From Clostridium sp. TW13 (lineage in GTDB: Bacteria; Bacillota; Clostridia; Clostridiales; Clostridiaceae), in the NCBI RefSeq assembly GCF_024345225.1, contig NZ_BROD01000001.1, positions 992,001 through 1,056,000 on the forward strand: DNA of 64,000 nucleotides. The letters are read 5' to 3'. The notes under the pieces are model-generated. The model ran no database searches, was not told where the DNA came from, and saw only the letters and a list, made by a program, of their open reading frames with translations. The translations under genes and the position numbers were made by a program. How positions within the stretch are numbered: the first letter of the stretch is position 1; the number at the start of each line of letters is the position of its first letter. This document shows positions 7,172 to 16,715 of this stretch, piece after piece.

Positions 7172-8245
7172 GTGAAAGAATCTAAAACAAAGCATGAGAT
7201 GATTGAAAATTATTATATAAATCTTATTAAAAAGGCTAAAGTTTTGACAGGGGAACAATTACCTTCTGAAAATGAAATTGCTAGTAAATTTAATGTCAGT
7301 AGGCATACAGTCAGGCAGGCACTCAATTATTTGGTGCAAGATGGATGGATATATAAAGAAAGAGGAAAAGGAAGTTTCTACTCAAATAAAAAGCAAAGCG
7401 TAACTAGAAAAAATGTTGCCGTACTTACAACTTATATTTCAGATTATATCTTTCCTAAAATAATATCAGGGATAGAAGAAGAACTAAGGAGAAGAGGATA
7501 TAATTTGCTGCTGTTTAACAGCAATAATGATATTGAAAATGAAAGAATTTGTTTTGATAACATAATCAATCAGGATATAGCAGGTTTAATAGTTGAACCA
7601 GCACAAAGTACTATTAATAATTTGCATCATGAAAGTATTAAAAAGTTAGAAGAAAGAAAAATAAAATACATTGCAATAAATTCTAGTTGTGATGAAGAAA
7701 ATTCTGCTTATATTGTGGTTGATGATGAACAAGGTGGATACAAGCTTACAAATTATCTGTTAGAGCTTGGACATAGAAACATAGCAGCAATATTTAAGGC
7801 AGATGACTTGCAAGGGGAAAATCGTAGAAAAGGTTATTTAAGAGCCCTTAAAGAATATGGTTTAAGTTTAGATAATAACATAATTGGTGAATTTATAACT
7901 GATAATGAAGAAATGTATGTAGAACAATTTGTAAGAAAAATATTAAGTATTGAAAATAGGCCAACTGCAGTAGTTTGCTACAATGATAAAGTGGCATTGA
8001 AGGTAATAGATAGTTTAAGAAAAGAAAATATAAAGGTACCCAAAGATATATCCATTGTAAGCTTTGATGATTCTAGTTTAGCAGTTTCATCAGATGTTAA
8101 GCTTACAACAATTAAGCATCCAAAAGAAGAAATGGGAATAAAGGCAGCAAGATGTATTATTGATATGATTGAAGGCAGAATAGATAAACCTCAGTATATT
8201 TATAGTGCTGAATTAATTGTAAGAGATTCATGTAGTAGAATTTAG
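7172..8245 (+). CDS. araR: Arabinose-responsive repressor AraR
   Basis: A 357-residue regulator with a GntR-type winged helix at the N-terminus (LPSENEIASKFNVSRHTVRQAL, about residues 28-48) joined to a LacI/GalR-type periplasmic-binding-like effector domain (about 75-355; VAVLTTYISDYIFPKIISG, DDSSLAVSS). That combination is characteristic of AraR, which binds TGTACGTACA palindromes and releases them on L-arabinose. The GTG start at 7172 follows AAGGAG at 7156-7161. Boxes lie upstream of this gene and of the kinase that follows, so it most likely represses both units. Confidence 0.9.
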   Translation: MKESKTKHEMIENYYINLIKKAKVLTGEQLPSENEIASKFNVSRHTVRQALNYLVQDGWIYKERGKGSFYSNKKQSVTRKNVAVLTTYISDYIFPKIISGIEEELRRRGYNLLLFNSNNDIENERICFDNIINQDIAGLIVEPAQSTINNLHHESIKKLEERKIKYIAINSSCDEENSAYIVVDDEQGGYKLTNYLLELGHRNIAAIFKADDLQGENRRKGYLRALKEYGLSLDNNIIGEFITDNEEMYVEQFVRKILSIENRPTAVVCYNDKVALKVIDSLRKENIKVPKDISIVSFDDSSLAVSSDVKLTTIKHPKEEMGIKAARCIIDMIEGRIDKPQYIYSAELIVRDSCSRI

Positions 8246-8317
8246 AGTTTATAGATGATGTATAAGTATTTTAAGTCTGATTAAGGACATATAAAACTTG
8301 ATTAATATAAAGGGTCA

Positions 8318-8337
8318 TATGTACTTGGATGTACATA
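8318..8337. promoter_or_regulatory. AraR-like operator variant before the ribulokinase gene
   Basis: TATGTAC-N6-GTACATA is a perfect inverted repeat at 8318-8337, about 45 bp before the kinase start. The half sites (TGTAC/GTACA) are those of the boxes at 7007-7091 but are separated by six bases instead of abutting. Confidence 0.6.
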
Positions 8338-8380
8338 TCAGATGATAATAATAAAAAATAATATAGATGGGGGAGTTATT

Positions 8381-9988
8381 ATGAGTATAGAAATGAATAA
8401 TATAAAAAATACAATTGTAAGTGGTAAAACAGTACTTGGGATTGAGCTTGGTTCAACTAGAATCAAAGCAGTTTTGATTGGAGAAGATAATTTACCTATA
8501 GCGTCAGGTAGTCATGAGTGGGAAAACAAATATGTTAATAATATTTGGACATATGGCTTAGATGATATTTGGAGTGGTGTACAGGACAGTTATAAGAACA
8601 TGGCTGAAGATGTTAAAAATAAATATGGAGTAACTCTTGAAACTATAGGAGCAATAGGTTTTAGTGCCATGATGCATGGCTATATGGTTTTTAACAAGGA
8701 AGGAGATCTTTTGGTGCCATTCCGTACATGGCGTAACACTATTACTGAAAAGGCATCAGAAGAATTGACAAAACTATTTAATTATCACATTCCTCAAAGA
8801 TGGAGCATTGCGCATCTTTATCAGGCTATTTTAAATGGAGAGGCACATGTAGCTGATATTGATTTTCAAACAACTTTAGAAGGATACATACATTGGAAAC
8901 TAACAGGCAAAAAGGTTATAGGTATTGGTGAAGCATCTGGAATGTTCCCTATTGATATAGATACCAAGAACTATAATGCACAGATGGTAGAGAAGTTTAA
9001 TGAATTGATTGCTTCTAAAAAATTATCATGGAAGCTTGAAGATATTTTACCTAAGGTTTTATTAGCAGGTGAAAGTGCAGGAGTTCTTACTGAAGAAGGA
9101 GCAAAGCTTTTAGATGTTACTGGAAATTTAAAAGCTGGTATTCCACTTTGTCCTCCAGAGGGGGATGCAGGGACAGGAATGGTTGCAACTAATAGTGTTG
9201 CAAAGCGAACTGGTAATGTTTCTGCTGGAACCTCTGTTTTTGCAATGGTTGTACTTGAAAAGGAATTATCAAAGGTTTATGAGGAAATAGACTTAGTTAC
9301 AACACCTACAGGAAATTTAGTTGGAATGGTTCACTGCAATAACTGTACTTCAGATCTTAATGCATGGGTTGGCTTGTTTAAAGAGTTTTCAGAGGCAATG
9401 GGTGTAGAAGTTGATATAAACAGATTATTTGCAACTTTATATAATAAGGCACTTGAAGGGGATTCAGACTGTGGTGGTTTGTTATCTTATAATTATTTCT
9501 CAGGGGAGCATATAACAAATTTTGAAGAAGGACGTCCTTTATTTGTGCGTGCACCAGAAAGTAAATTTAACTTGGCTAACTTTATGCGTGTCCATTTATT
9601 CACATCTTTAGGAGCACTAAAAACTGGACTAGACATTCTTCTTAAACAAGAAGGCGTTAAGCTGGATGAGATTTTAGGTCATGGAGGTTTATTTAAGACT
9701 AAGGATGTGGGACAAAAGATTATGGCTGCAGCTATAGATGCTCCTGTTTCTGTTATGGAAACTGCTGGAGAAGGTGGAGCTTGGGGAATTGCGTTACTTG
9801 CATCCTATATGATTAACAAAACAGAGAATGAGACTCTAGAAGATTTTCTTAATGAGAAAATATTTGCAGGTAAGGTTGGGACAAAGATAGGTCCAGACCC
9901 TAAGGATGTAGAAGGGTTTAATGAATTTATCAAACGTTATACAAATGGACTTGCTATTGAAAGATCAGCAATAGATAACCTTAAATAA
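8381..9988 (+). CDS. araK: FGGY-family ribulokinase, clostridial AraK type
   Basis: A 535-residue sugar kinase of the FGGY family phosphorylating L-ribulose to L-ribulose 5-phosphate. The N-terminal phosphate motif is [16 protein letters not shown] second region ([25 protein letters not shown]) contributes to the ATP site, and [19 protein letters not shown] with the [13 protein letters not shown] segment closes the fold. It is not the classical AraB sequence; the arrangement with AraR and AraD points to the AraK type known from C. acetobutylicum. ATG 8381 is chosen because GGGGGAG lies just before it. The gene is followed 40 bp later by araD in one operon. Confidence 0.82.
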   Translation: MSIEMNNIKNTIVSGKTVLGIELGSTRIKAVLIGEDNLPIASGSHEWENKYVNNIWTYGLDDIWSGVQDSYKNMAEDVKNKYGVTLETIGAIGFSAMMHGYMVFNKEGDLLVPFRTWRNTITEKASEELTKLFNYHIPQRWSIAHLYQAILNGEAHVADIDFQTTLEGYIHWKLTGKKVIGIGEASGMFPIDIDTKNYNAQMVEKFNELIASKKLSWKLEDILPKVLLAGESAGVLTEEGAKLLDVTGNLKAGIPLCPPEGDAGTGMVATNSVAKRTGNVSAGTSVFAMVVLEKELSKVYEEIDLVTTPTGNLVGMVHCNNCTSDLNAWVGLFKEFSEAMGVEVDINRLFATLYNKALEGDSDCGGLLSYNYFSGEHITNFEEGRPLFVRAPESKFNLANFMRVHLFTSLGALKTGLDILLKQEGVKLDEILGHGGLFKTKDVGQKIMAAAIDAPVSVMETAGEGGAWGIALLASYMINKTENETLEDFLNEKIFAGKVGTKIGPDPKDVEGFNEFIKRYTNGLAIERSAIDNLK

Positions 9989-10028
9989 TGAGTTAGAATA
10001 ATATACTGAAGACTTGGAGGATTTATTA

Positions 10029-10721
10029 ATGTTAGAGGAATTAAAAGTAAAGGTTTATGAAGCAAATATGGAACTTCAAAGAAAAGGTCTTGTAATTTAT
10101 ACTTGGGGAAATGTTAGTGAAATTGATAGAGAAACAGGATTAGTAATTATTAAGCCAAGTGGTGTTGATTATGATACTATGAAAGCAGAAGATATGGTAG
10201 TAGTTGATTTGGATGGAAATGTAGTAGAGGGGAGATATAAACCGTCTACTGATACACCAACACATTTAGTTATGTATAATAGGTATCCTAATATAGGAGG
10301 AGTTGTACACACTCATTCAGAATGGGCAACAACCTTTGCACAAGCTGGCATGGATATACCTGCATTTGGAACTACTCACGCAGATTATTTCTATGGAGAC
10401 ATTCCATGCACAAGAGATTTAACAGATGATGAAATCAGTGGAGAATATGAAAAAGAAACAGGAAATGTTATTGTAGAAACAATAGGAGATAAAAATCCAT
10501 TAGAAGTTCCTGCTATTGTAGTTAAGAATCACGGACCATTTGCTTGGGGACAAGATGCTGATTCAGCAGTTTATAATGCAGTTGTGTTAGATAAAGTTGC
10601 AGAAATGGCATATAAAACTATGACTCTAAACCCAGAAGTAATGCGTGTTAAACAGCATTTACTAGATAAGCATTATCTTAGAAAACATGGTGCAAATGCA
10701 TATTATGGGCAAAAACTATAG
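10029..10721 (+). CDS. araD: L-ribulose-5-phosphate 4-epimerase
   Basis: A 230-residue class II aldolase-fold epimerase converting L-ribulose 5-phosphate to D-xylulose 5-phosphate, the last step before the pentose phosphate pathway. Visible motifs are the phosphate-binding [15 protein letters not shown], the zinc-binding [13 protein letters not shown] and the TTHADYFYG segment, with a third metal histidine in [10 protein letters not shown]. The length matches E. coli AraD (231). ATG 10029 follows GGAGGATTTATTA; the earlier in-frame start at 10014 lacks such a site. It forms an operon with the kinase, and the isomerase (araA) is not in the window. Confidence 0.95.
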   Translation: MLEELKVKVYEANMELQRKGLVIYTWGNVSEIDRETGLVIIKPSGVDYDTMKAEDMVVVDLDGNVVEGRYKPSTDTPTHLVMYNRYPNIGGVVHTHSEWATTFAQAGMDIPAFGTTHADYFYGDIPCTRDLTDDEISGEYEKETGNVIVETIGDKNPLEVPAIVVKNHGPFAWGQDADSAVYNAVVLDKVAEMAYKTMTLNPEVMRVKQHLLDKHYLRKHGANAYYGQKL

Positions 10722-10782
10722 ATTAAATAATTAAATTAATAGGCTTGAAACAGTAGAATGAAAAATTAATAATTTAAAAAGT

Positions 10783-10837
10783 CTTATTTGAGCACCGAAT
10801 ACAGAACTCGGCTTAAAGAGTTGCTCACTTAAATAAG
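10783..10837 (+). other. Structured element with RNase P RNA 3'-end signature
   Basis: CTTATTT-GAGCA (10783-10794) can pair with TGCTC (10822-10826) and AAATAAG (10831-10837), enclosing CCGA-TCGG around AATACAGAAC. AATACAGAACTCGGCTTA at 10798-10815 is identical over 18 bases to the rnpB 3' end at 1850-1867. No other RNase P elements (such as GAGGAAAGTCC) are present in this 146-bp gap. It may be an rnpB relic, a secondary attachment site or an unrelated RNA structure. Confidence 0.5.
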
Positions 10838-10867
10838 TTATAAAGTGATTTTAGGAGTAATAGAAAA

Positions 10868-11311
10868 ATGGATAATATGATAGTAACGAGAATGGAAGAA
10901 AACATGATAGATGAATGTGTTGATTTGTTTATTTCAACTTTTTCAAGAGAGCCTTGGAATGATGTATATGAATCAAGAGATCAGGTAAGGCAATTTTTTG
11001 TTAATCATTTCGCCAATAATTATTTTTTAGGATATGTGGTTAGTATTAATGGAAAAATAGAAGGGCTAAGTGTTGGCATTAAAAAACCTTGGATAAATGG
11101 CTTAGAATACTATATAGATGAATTTTGTATAAATTATAGTTGTCAAGGCAAAGGTATTGGAAGTAAGTTTATTAATGAAATTGAAAAAGATATTAATAGT
11201 CAAGGGCTAAATGGAATGATGCTAAATACAGAAAAGGGTTATCCATCTTTTGAATTTTATAAGAAGAATGGTTTTGAGGAACTTGGAGATTTGATAGTAA
11301 TGGGAAAATAA
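10868..11311 (+). CDS. GNAT-family N-acetyltransferase
   Basis: A 147-residue acetyl-CoA-dependent acetyltransferase. The acetyl-CoA-binding motif is CQGKGIGSKF near residue 100 (Q-x-x-G-x-G), followed by the C-terminal FEFYKKNGFEELGD typical of the fold. The N-terminal part (DLFISTFSREPWND) resembles the aminoglycoside/small-molecule branch, but the substrate cannot be read. AGGAG lies 10-15 bases before the ATG. It is a single-gene unit ended by a terminator. Confidence 0.85.
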   Translation: MDNMIVTRMEENMIDECVDLFISTFSREPWNDVYESRDQVRQFFVNHFANNYFLGYVVSINGKIEGLSVGIKKPWINGLEYYIDEFCINYSCQGKGIGSKFINEIEKDINSQGLNGMMLNTEKGYPSFEFYKKNGFEELGDLIVMGK

Positions 11312-11373
11312 TTTATTAACTGAATGTTTAAATTTAATAAGGGACAAGTAATCTTCAGGGTTTGTTTTAGTTC

Positions 11374-11407
11374 AAAATGGGATGTTTAAAATTCATCCCA
11401 TTTTTTT
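11374..11407 (+). terminator. Terminator after the acetyltransferase gene
   Basis: AAAATGGGATG pairs with CATCCCATTTT around a 9-base loop, with seven T following. Confidence 0.9.
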
Positions 11408-11450
11408 GCCCAAAAGTGTAATTGCCATGTTTGTCAGTTTATGATATGAT
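11404..11450 (+). promoter_or_regulatory. Promoter with 21-bp box shared with the MMPL promoter
   Basis: The -35 TTGCCA (11422-11427), a 17-base spacer and the -10 TATGAT (11445-11450) form a good sigma-A promoter. The preceding 21 bases (11404-11424: TTTTGCCCAAA, AGTGT, AATTG) recur at 13079-13099 with three differences, and in both cases the box ends in the first three bases of the -35. This is a probable activator or repressor site. Confidence 0.7.
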
Positions 11451-11483
11451 GTGATAAATTATCGTATTTTAGGAGGAATTTTG

Positions 11484-12815
11484 ATGAACAAAAAAGAAAA
11501 GTTTTTAAATCTTACTGTGAATTCTATTAAATTTAAATTAATTATTGCGGTAGTAATAGTTCAATATTTTAGTTCTTACATAGGACAAGCTATTCAGTTT
11601 GGAGTAGAGCAAAGTAGACAAGCTTTAGTAAATAGAGGATTAGATTCTGGTTTCTTTAGTAATTCTTTGGGCATACGTATCTCTTCAGGCTTAAGTATAA
11701 TAGCATCAGTTATTATTATAGTTTTTGTTTATGATAGACTTGTTTTAAAAAGATTAAAGAAAGCACTAAAGTTCACAGAAAGATTAGGAAACGGTGACTT
11801 GTCAGAAGAACTTAACTTCAAAGGTAATGATGAAATCAGCAGATTAGGAAGATCCTTAGATAAAGCTAGTTCAAATATTAAAATTCTAGTATCAGATATA
11901 ATGGAGATTTCTCAAACAATTAATACTACTGGAAATGAGTTATTAGCATCAACTCAAAATTCTTCTTCAAGTATAAATACTATAAATTTAACTTCAACTA
12001 AACTTAATGATGATGCATTAAGTCTAATACATACTACTGAAAAAGCCAATTCAGAAATTGAAGAAATATCAGAAACTACAGATTATCTGTTATCTAAAGT
12101 AAAAAATGCGCTAGATTCATCAGATGAAATGAAAACAAGAGCTATGCAAATGAAGGAAAAGGTTTCTTATTCCCTTGAAAAGGCAGATATAACTTATAGC
12201 GAAAAGCAGGATAAAATACTTAAAGCAATTGAAGCAGGGAAAATAGTAGAGGAAATTAAAGTAATGTCAGATACTATAAAAGGTATATCTGATCAGACAA
12301 ACTTACTAGCATTAAATGCATCTATTGAAGCTGCTAGAGCTGGTGAACAGGGTAAAGGATTTGCTGTTGTAGCTGAAGAAGTAAAAATACTAGCAGAGCA
12401 ATCTTCAGAAGCTATTTCAAATGTTGAAAATTTAGTTTCACAAGTAAGAGAAGTTTTTGATAATCTATCAATAAGCTCTCAAGATATTCTAGAATATATT
12501 AATACTAATGTTAAATCAGATTATGAATTGTTACTCCAGACAGGAGATCAATATAAAGATGATGCAAAATTTATTAATGATATATGTAATGAAGTAACTT
12601 CATCAGCTAAATTAGTGAATATGTCAGTTGTAAAAATAAGCGAAGTTATGGAAGAGGTTGTAATGATGTCAGAAAAATCTTCTGATTCTACTGCTGAAAT
12701 AAATGCAAGCATAACAGAAATAAATTCTGTTATGGATGAAGTGAATAATTCTATGGAGAATCAGGTTAATTTATCAGAAAAACTGGAGAAGTCTATTAAT
12801 AAGTTTACTTTATAA
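11484..12815 (+). CDS. Methyl-accepting chemotaxis protein without a sensory domain
   Basis: A 443-residue chemoreceptor. Two transmembrane segments (about 20-40 and 70-92) are separated by only about 30 extracellular residues, so there is no Cache or four-helix ligand domain. A HAMP linker follows ([24 protein letters not shown]), then a long helical signalling hairpin whose tip has the invariant [19 protein letters not shown] and [24 protein letters not shown] lies 8 bases before ATG 11484. It probably responds to membrane state, to a partner protein or to a ligand within the membrane. Its promoter box is shared with the MMPL exporter downstream. Confidence 0.93.
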   Translation: MNKKEKFLNLTVNSIKFKLIIAVVIVQYFSSYIGQAIQFGVEQSRQALVNRGLDSGFFSNSLGIRISSGLSIIASVIIIVFVYDRLVLKRLKKALKFTERLGNGDLSEELNFKGNDEISRLGRSLDKASSNIKILVSDIMEISQTINTTGNELLASTQNSSSSINTINLTSTKLNDDALSLIHTTEKANSEIEEISETTDYLLSKVKNALDSSDEMKTRAMQMKEKVSYSLEKADITYSEKQDKILKAIEAGKIVEEIKVMSDTIKGISDQTNLLALNASIEAARAGEQGKGFAVVAEEVKILAEQSSEAISNVENLVSQVREVFDNLSISSQDILEYINTNVKSDYELLLQTGDQYKDDAKFINDICNEVTSSAKLVNMSVVKISEVMEEVVMMSEKSSDSTAEINASITEINSVMDEVNNSMENQVNLSEKLEKSINKFTL

Positions 12816-12967
12816 GGTTTTTAGTATTGAGAATTTTAAGGATTATATTTTTTTGTAAATGCAATGAATTTGCCATATGTTCCAAAAAGTGCAAAACATA
12901 TTTATGATGTAGAATATTATTTAGAGCACATATAATTTAAATTATATAAATGGATATTTAAAAATAG
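12816..12967 (+). other. Gap with no clear gene; weak third copy of the promoter box
   Basis: Around 12880-12896 the sequence TTCCAAAAAGTGCAAAA resembles part of the 11404 box. A 23-codon frame from about 12869 (reading NLPYVPKSAKHIYDVEYY) has no ribosome binding site and may be a gene remnant or chance. Nothing firmer is visible. Confidence 0.25.
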
Positions 12968-13007
12968 GGAAGTGAATTCTATAATAGAACACTTCTCTAG
13001 TTTTTTA
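12968..13007 (+). terminator. Terminator upstream of the MMPL unit
   Basis: GAAGTG-AA-TTCTA pairs with TAGAA-C-ACTTC, followed by a T-run. It is 150 bp from the chemoreceptor stop. Confidence 0.65.
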
Positions 13008-13078
13008 TAAGAGTTTAATATAAATTTTAATGAATTTAGTAATCGGAGTGTTGTAGTATTGCATGGAAGTACATAGCA

Positions 13079-13125
13079 TTTTGCCCAAAGGTACAATTGT
13101 TGTAATTATTGAGTTGCCATAAAAT
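13079..13125 (+). promoter_or_regulatory. Promoter of the MMPL gene with shared 21-bp box
   Basis: The -35 TTGTTG (13097-13102), 17 bases and the -10 TAAAAT (13120-13125). The box at 13079-13099 (TTTTGCCCAAA, GGTAC, AATTG) matches that at 11404-11424 at 18 of 21 positions and overlaps the -35 in the same register. Confidence 0.7.
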
Positions 13126-13178
13126 AAACATGTAATCATTCATAAGATTGATAAAAAATATATTGGAGGAGAAAATTT

Positions 13179-15353
13179 ATGGCAAAGTTATTGTATAAAC
13201 TGGGTGCATGGGCTTATAAGAAACCTAAAAGAATCATTTTATTTTGGCTAATGATCATAGCGGTTGCAGGTGGTTTGATAGCGATGAATGGTATGGAGTT
13301 TAGGGGGAGTATGAGTATTCCTGGCACAGAATCTGGGCAGGCAGGTGAAATACTAAAAAATGCAACTGGCTCAACTAAAGATTACGGCAGTATAAGACTT
13401 ATTTTTAAAGTCGATGATGGAAAAACAGTACAAGATTCATCAGTAAAAGATGCAATAAATAAAACAATAGAACAGGTGCAGAAAGAAGATAATAATGTTA
13501 AATCTGTAGCAAGTCCATATGTAAGAAAAACTATTAGCAAAGATGGCAAAATTGCTTATGCAGATATTACATATAATAGCGAATCTGATAAAGTTACACA
13601 AGAATCTAAGGACAAAGTATTAGAGAGTATAAAAATAACCAGAGATGCAGGGATTCAAATTGAATTAGGAGGAAGTGTTACCTTATCAAAGACTGAAGTT
13701 GGTGGAAGTTCTGAGATAATAAGTATTGTAGCAGCATTTTTTGTTCTTATCTTTACGCTTGGATCGCTTATGGCAGCGGGATTACCAATAGTAACTGCTA
13801 TTATTGGATTAATTACTGGATTACTTGGTATTATGGCTGCAACAAGTGTTGTAGATATGTCTGCAATGTCAATATCTTTGGCATCCATGGTTGGTTTGGC
13901 TGTAGGAATTGATTATGCATTATTTATAATTTCTAGATACCGCCAAAATCTTAGTGAAGGTAAAGACTTACAAGAATCTACTGCTTTGGCACTAGGTACA
14001 GCAGGTAGTGCAGTTTTATTTGCAGGTGTAACTGTTATTATTGCACTATGTGGACTATCATTATGTGGTGTACCATTTTTAGGGGTTATGGGAAAGGTTG
14101 CTGCAGTGATGGTACTTGTTGTAGTAATGGTTTCGCTTACAGCAGTTCCAGCAGGTATAAGTCTTGCAGGACATCATATACGTCCAAAGAAAAAGAAGAA
14201 GACTTCTACAAGGTTTGTTTGCAATGAAAAAAATCAAAAATCAAATTTATGGGGAAGAATAGTAACCAAGTACCCAATTATTACAATTGTTCTTGTTTTA
14301 GTACTAACTTGTGCAGTTGGGTACTCAGCTAAGGACATGGAACTGGGACTTCCTGATAATGGAATGATGCAAAAAACAAGTACAGAACGAAAAGGCTATG
14401 ATATTATGTCAGAGGGGTTTGGAGAAGGAATTAATGGTTCTCTTGTGGTTGTTATGCAGGCTTCTAATTCAGGAGGCAATACCTTAAAGGCTATGCAAGA
14501 AGCAACTAAAGAAATTAGTGATTTACCGAACATAGCTAGCATTACACCAGTAGTTCCAACTAAAAATAAAACAATAGCTATGGTATCAGTAACACCTAAA
14601 ACTGGACCAAATGATATGGCAACTAAGGAATTAGTTAAAAATATTCGTGATAAGAGTAAAGTTACTGAAAGCAAATATAATATTAATTTAATGGTAACTG
14701 GAAGAACGGCAGTTAATATAGATACGTCTGATAAACTTAGTCAAGCTATTCCAAAGTTTGCTGGAGTTATTGTGGTACTTGCTTTGATTTTGATGATTTT
14801 AGTATTCAGATCTATACTTGTACCTATTAAGGCTGTTCTTGGATTTGTAATGACTTTAGTTGCAACACTAGGATTTGATGTTTTAACTTTACAACAAGGA
14901 AATTTTGCTGACCTATTAGGTATAGCTAAAGCAGGTCCAATATTATGTTTCATCCCTGTAATAGCTATAGGAATATTATTTGGTTTAGCAATGGATTATG
15001 AGGTATTTTTAGTAAGTGGAATGAGAGAACATTTTTCTAAAACAGGTAAGGCGCAGGAATCTGTTCTTTATGGAGTAAAAAATAGTGGAGTTGTAGTCGC
15101 GGCAGCAGGATTAATAATGACTATTGTTTTTGCAAGTTTTGCTATGCAAAATGATATAAATATTAAATCTATGGGAATTCCACTTGCATTTGGTGTATTA
15201 TTTGATGCATTTATTGTAAGAATGACATTAGTACCAGCGGTTATGACACTATTAGGAAAATCAGCTTGGTATATGCCAAAATGGTTAGATAAAATTCTTC
15301 CTAAATTTGATATTGAAGGTGAGGCTATAAGAGAAGAAGAGAAGATTGCATAA
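13179..15353 (+). CDS. MMPL/RND-family transporter (probable exporter)
   Basis: A 724-residue RND-superfamily protein of the MMPL (YdfJ-like) type. One transmembrane helix near the N-terminus (RIILFWLMIIAVAGGLIAM) is followed by an extracellular domain and a five-helix block (about 185-340) with the proton-relay segment VGLAVGIDYALFIISRYR. A second extracellular domain and a second five-helix block (about 530-700, with GLAMDYEVFLVSGMREHF) complete the internal duplication. Such Gram-positive proteins export lipids, peptides or drugs; the substrate is unknown. The ATG follows TTGGAGGAG. The two-component system immediately downstream may control it. Confidence 0.92.
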   Translation: MAKLLYKLGAWAYKKPKRIILFWLMIIAVAGGLIAMNGMEFRGSMSIPGTESGQAGEILKNATGSTKDYGSIRLIFKVDDGKTVQDSSVKDAINKTIEQVQKEDNNVKSVASPYVRKTISKDGKIAYADITYNSESDKVTQESKDKVLESIKITRDAGIQIELGGSVTLSKTEVGGSSEIISIVAAFFVLIFTLGSLMAAGLPIVTAIIGLITGLLGIMAATSVVDMSAMSISLASMVGLAVGIDYALFIISRYRQNLSEGKDLQESTALALGTAGSAVLFAGVTVIIALCGLSLCGVPFLGVMGKVAAVMVLVVVMVSLTAVPAGISLAGHHIRPKKKKKTSTRFVCNEKNQKSNLWGRIVTKYPIITIVLVLVLTCAVGYSAKDMELGLPDNGMMQKTSTERKGYDIMSEGFGEGINGSLVVVMQASNSGGNTLKAMQEATKEISDLPNIASITPVVPTKNKTIAMVSVTPKTGPNDMATKELVKNIRDKSKVTESKYNINLMVTGRTAVNIDTSDKLSQAIPKFAGVIVVLALILMILVFRSILVPIKAVLGFVMTLVATLGFDVLTLQQGNFADLLGIAKAGPILCFIPVIAIGILFGLAMDYEVFLVSGMREHFSKTGKAQESVLYGVKNSGVVVAAAGLIMTIVFASFAMQNDINIKSMGIPLAFGVLFDAFIVRMTLVPAVMTLLGKSAWYMPKWLDKILPKFDIEGEAIREEEKIA

Positions 15354-15390
15354 GTAAATTAGAGTGTTATGCAAAATATCTTTTAACAAA

Positions 15391-15430
15391 AAGGCTGTAG
15401 TATTATAGTTACTTAATGCTACAGTCTTTG
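15391..15430 (+). terminator. Weak terminator after the MMPL gene
   Basis: GGCTGTAG (15393-15400) can pair with CTACAGTC (15419-15426), followed by only a short T-run. Confidence 0.4.
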
Positions 15431-15455
15431 TAAATATTTTGATTTCTATGATATT

Positions 15456-15484
15456 TTGACACTGAAAATTAAGTATGACATAAT
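15456..15484 (+). promoter_or_regulatory. Promoter of the two-component system
   Basis: TTGACA (15456-15461), 17 bases, CATAAT (15479-15484). The start point would fall at or near 15491, so the first possible ATG there would be almost leaderless. Confidence 0.65.
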
Positions 15485-15490
15485 TTTAGA

Positions 15491-16711
15491 ATGAGGCAGG
15501 TGATGATTTTGATAAATAAGCTTAGATTAATACTTATTGAGGATTTAGAGTCGATTAAATTATCTAAATCTCCAATAGTAGTAGGAATTTTACTAGTTTA
15601 TGCAGCTACAATATTTATGCAATATAAGAGTAAATTATCTTTGCATTCAATTATAGTTTTTACGTTAGTGATGATTATACATTTATTGTTATACTTATTT
15701 TCAAATGTTATATTTAAAAATAAGTATTTACTATATTTCATAATACAAGGAATAATAGTTTTTGATTGTGCAGTTATAATGCCTAGTGGATATGAAACTA
15801 TATTTCTTGGATTAATTCCTGTTTTAATTTTTCAAAGCACTATAATTTATTATAATGCTATAAAAGTTATAGTTACATCAATTTTTTATTACAGTATTTT
15901 TTGTGTTACTATTATTATATATGATGGAACACGGGAATTAGTTAGATACATACCAATACTTGTTTTAATTACTATAGCTGTGCGTGCCTTTTCAGTAATT
16001 TACATTAAACAAGTAAAATTACGTGTAAAAAGTCAGAAGGTTTTAAAGGAATTAGAACTTGCTTATGAGAAGGTTGAAGAACTGACTTTAATTAATGAAA
16101 GGCAGAGGATGGCAAGAGATTTGCATGATACCCTTTCTCAAGGGCTTGTAGGTGTAATTATGCAATTAGATGCAGTAGATGCGAATTTAAATAATAACAA
16201 TGTAAAACGAGCTCAAGAAATTGTTCAAAGAGCTATGCAGCATGCAAGAAATACTTTATCGGATTCTAGGCTTGTTATACATGATTTGAGATTTCAAGAA
16301 AGTACAGATATAGATTTTTCAAAGGCAATAGAAAAAGAGATAGCTACCTTTAAGGCTGTTTCTCATACTTTTATTATAACGAATATTACAGTAGAATCAC
16401 AAATTTCCCCAAAGATTATTAAACATGTTTTATATATTTTGAGAGAAGCTTTAAATAATATTGCAAAGCATGCAAGGGCAAAGAATGTGGCAGTTAAAAT
16501 AGTAGAAAATAGAAATGTGTTAGATATTAATATTAGTGATGATGGTATTGGATTTGAAATTAAGCTTCTTGATAAATTATTTGGACATTACGGCATACTT
16601 GGAATGACTGAACGAGTAAAAGCAATAAATGGTGAAATTGAAATTGAAAGTAAAAAAAGAATAGGTACTAATATTAAAATTAGAATACCAATTGGAGAGG
16701 AAATAAATTAG
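15491..16711 (+). CDS. Membrane sensor histidine kinase (HisKA_3, NarL/LiaS class)
   Basis: A kinase of up to 406 residues. About six hydrophobic segments lie in residues 20-175 with no large extracellular domain, so it senses within or at the membrane. The dimerisation/phosphoacceptor helix has RQRMARDLHDTLSQGLVG, with the phosphorylated histidine in RDLHDT (about residue 211). The HATPase domain has REALNNIAKHA and DDGIGFE/GHYGILGMTERV. The start is uncertain: ATG 15491 is nearly at the predicted transcription start, and ATG 15503 or TTG 15509 after GGCAGGTG are alternatives. The response regulator gene follows after 4 bp. The MMPL gene upstream is a likely target. Confidence 0.9.
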   Translation: MRQVMILINKLRLILIEDLESIKLSKSPIVVGILLVYAATIFMQYKSKLSLHSIIVFTLVMIIHLLLYLFSNVIFKNKYLLYFIIQGIIVFDCAVIMPSGYETIFLGLIPVLIFQSTIIYYNAIKVIVTSIFYYSIFCVTIIIYDGTRELVRYIPILVLITIAVRAFSVIYIKQVKLRVKSQKVLKELELAYEKVEELTLINERQRMARDLHDTLSQGLVGVIMQLDAVDANLNNNNVKRAQEIVQRAMQHARNTLSDSRLVIHDLRFQESTDIDFSKAIEKEIATFKAVSHTFIITNITVESQISPKIIKHVLYILREALNNIAKHARAKNVAVKIVENRNVLDINISDDGIGFEIKLLDKLFGHYGILGMTERVKAINGEIEIESKKRIGTNIKIRIPIGEEIN

Positions 16712-16715
16712 GAAG

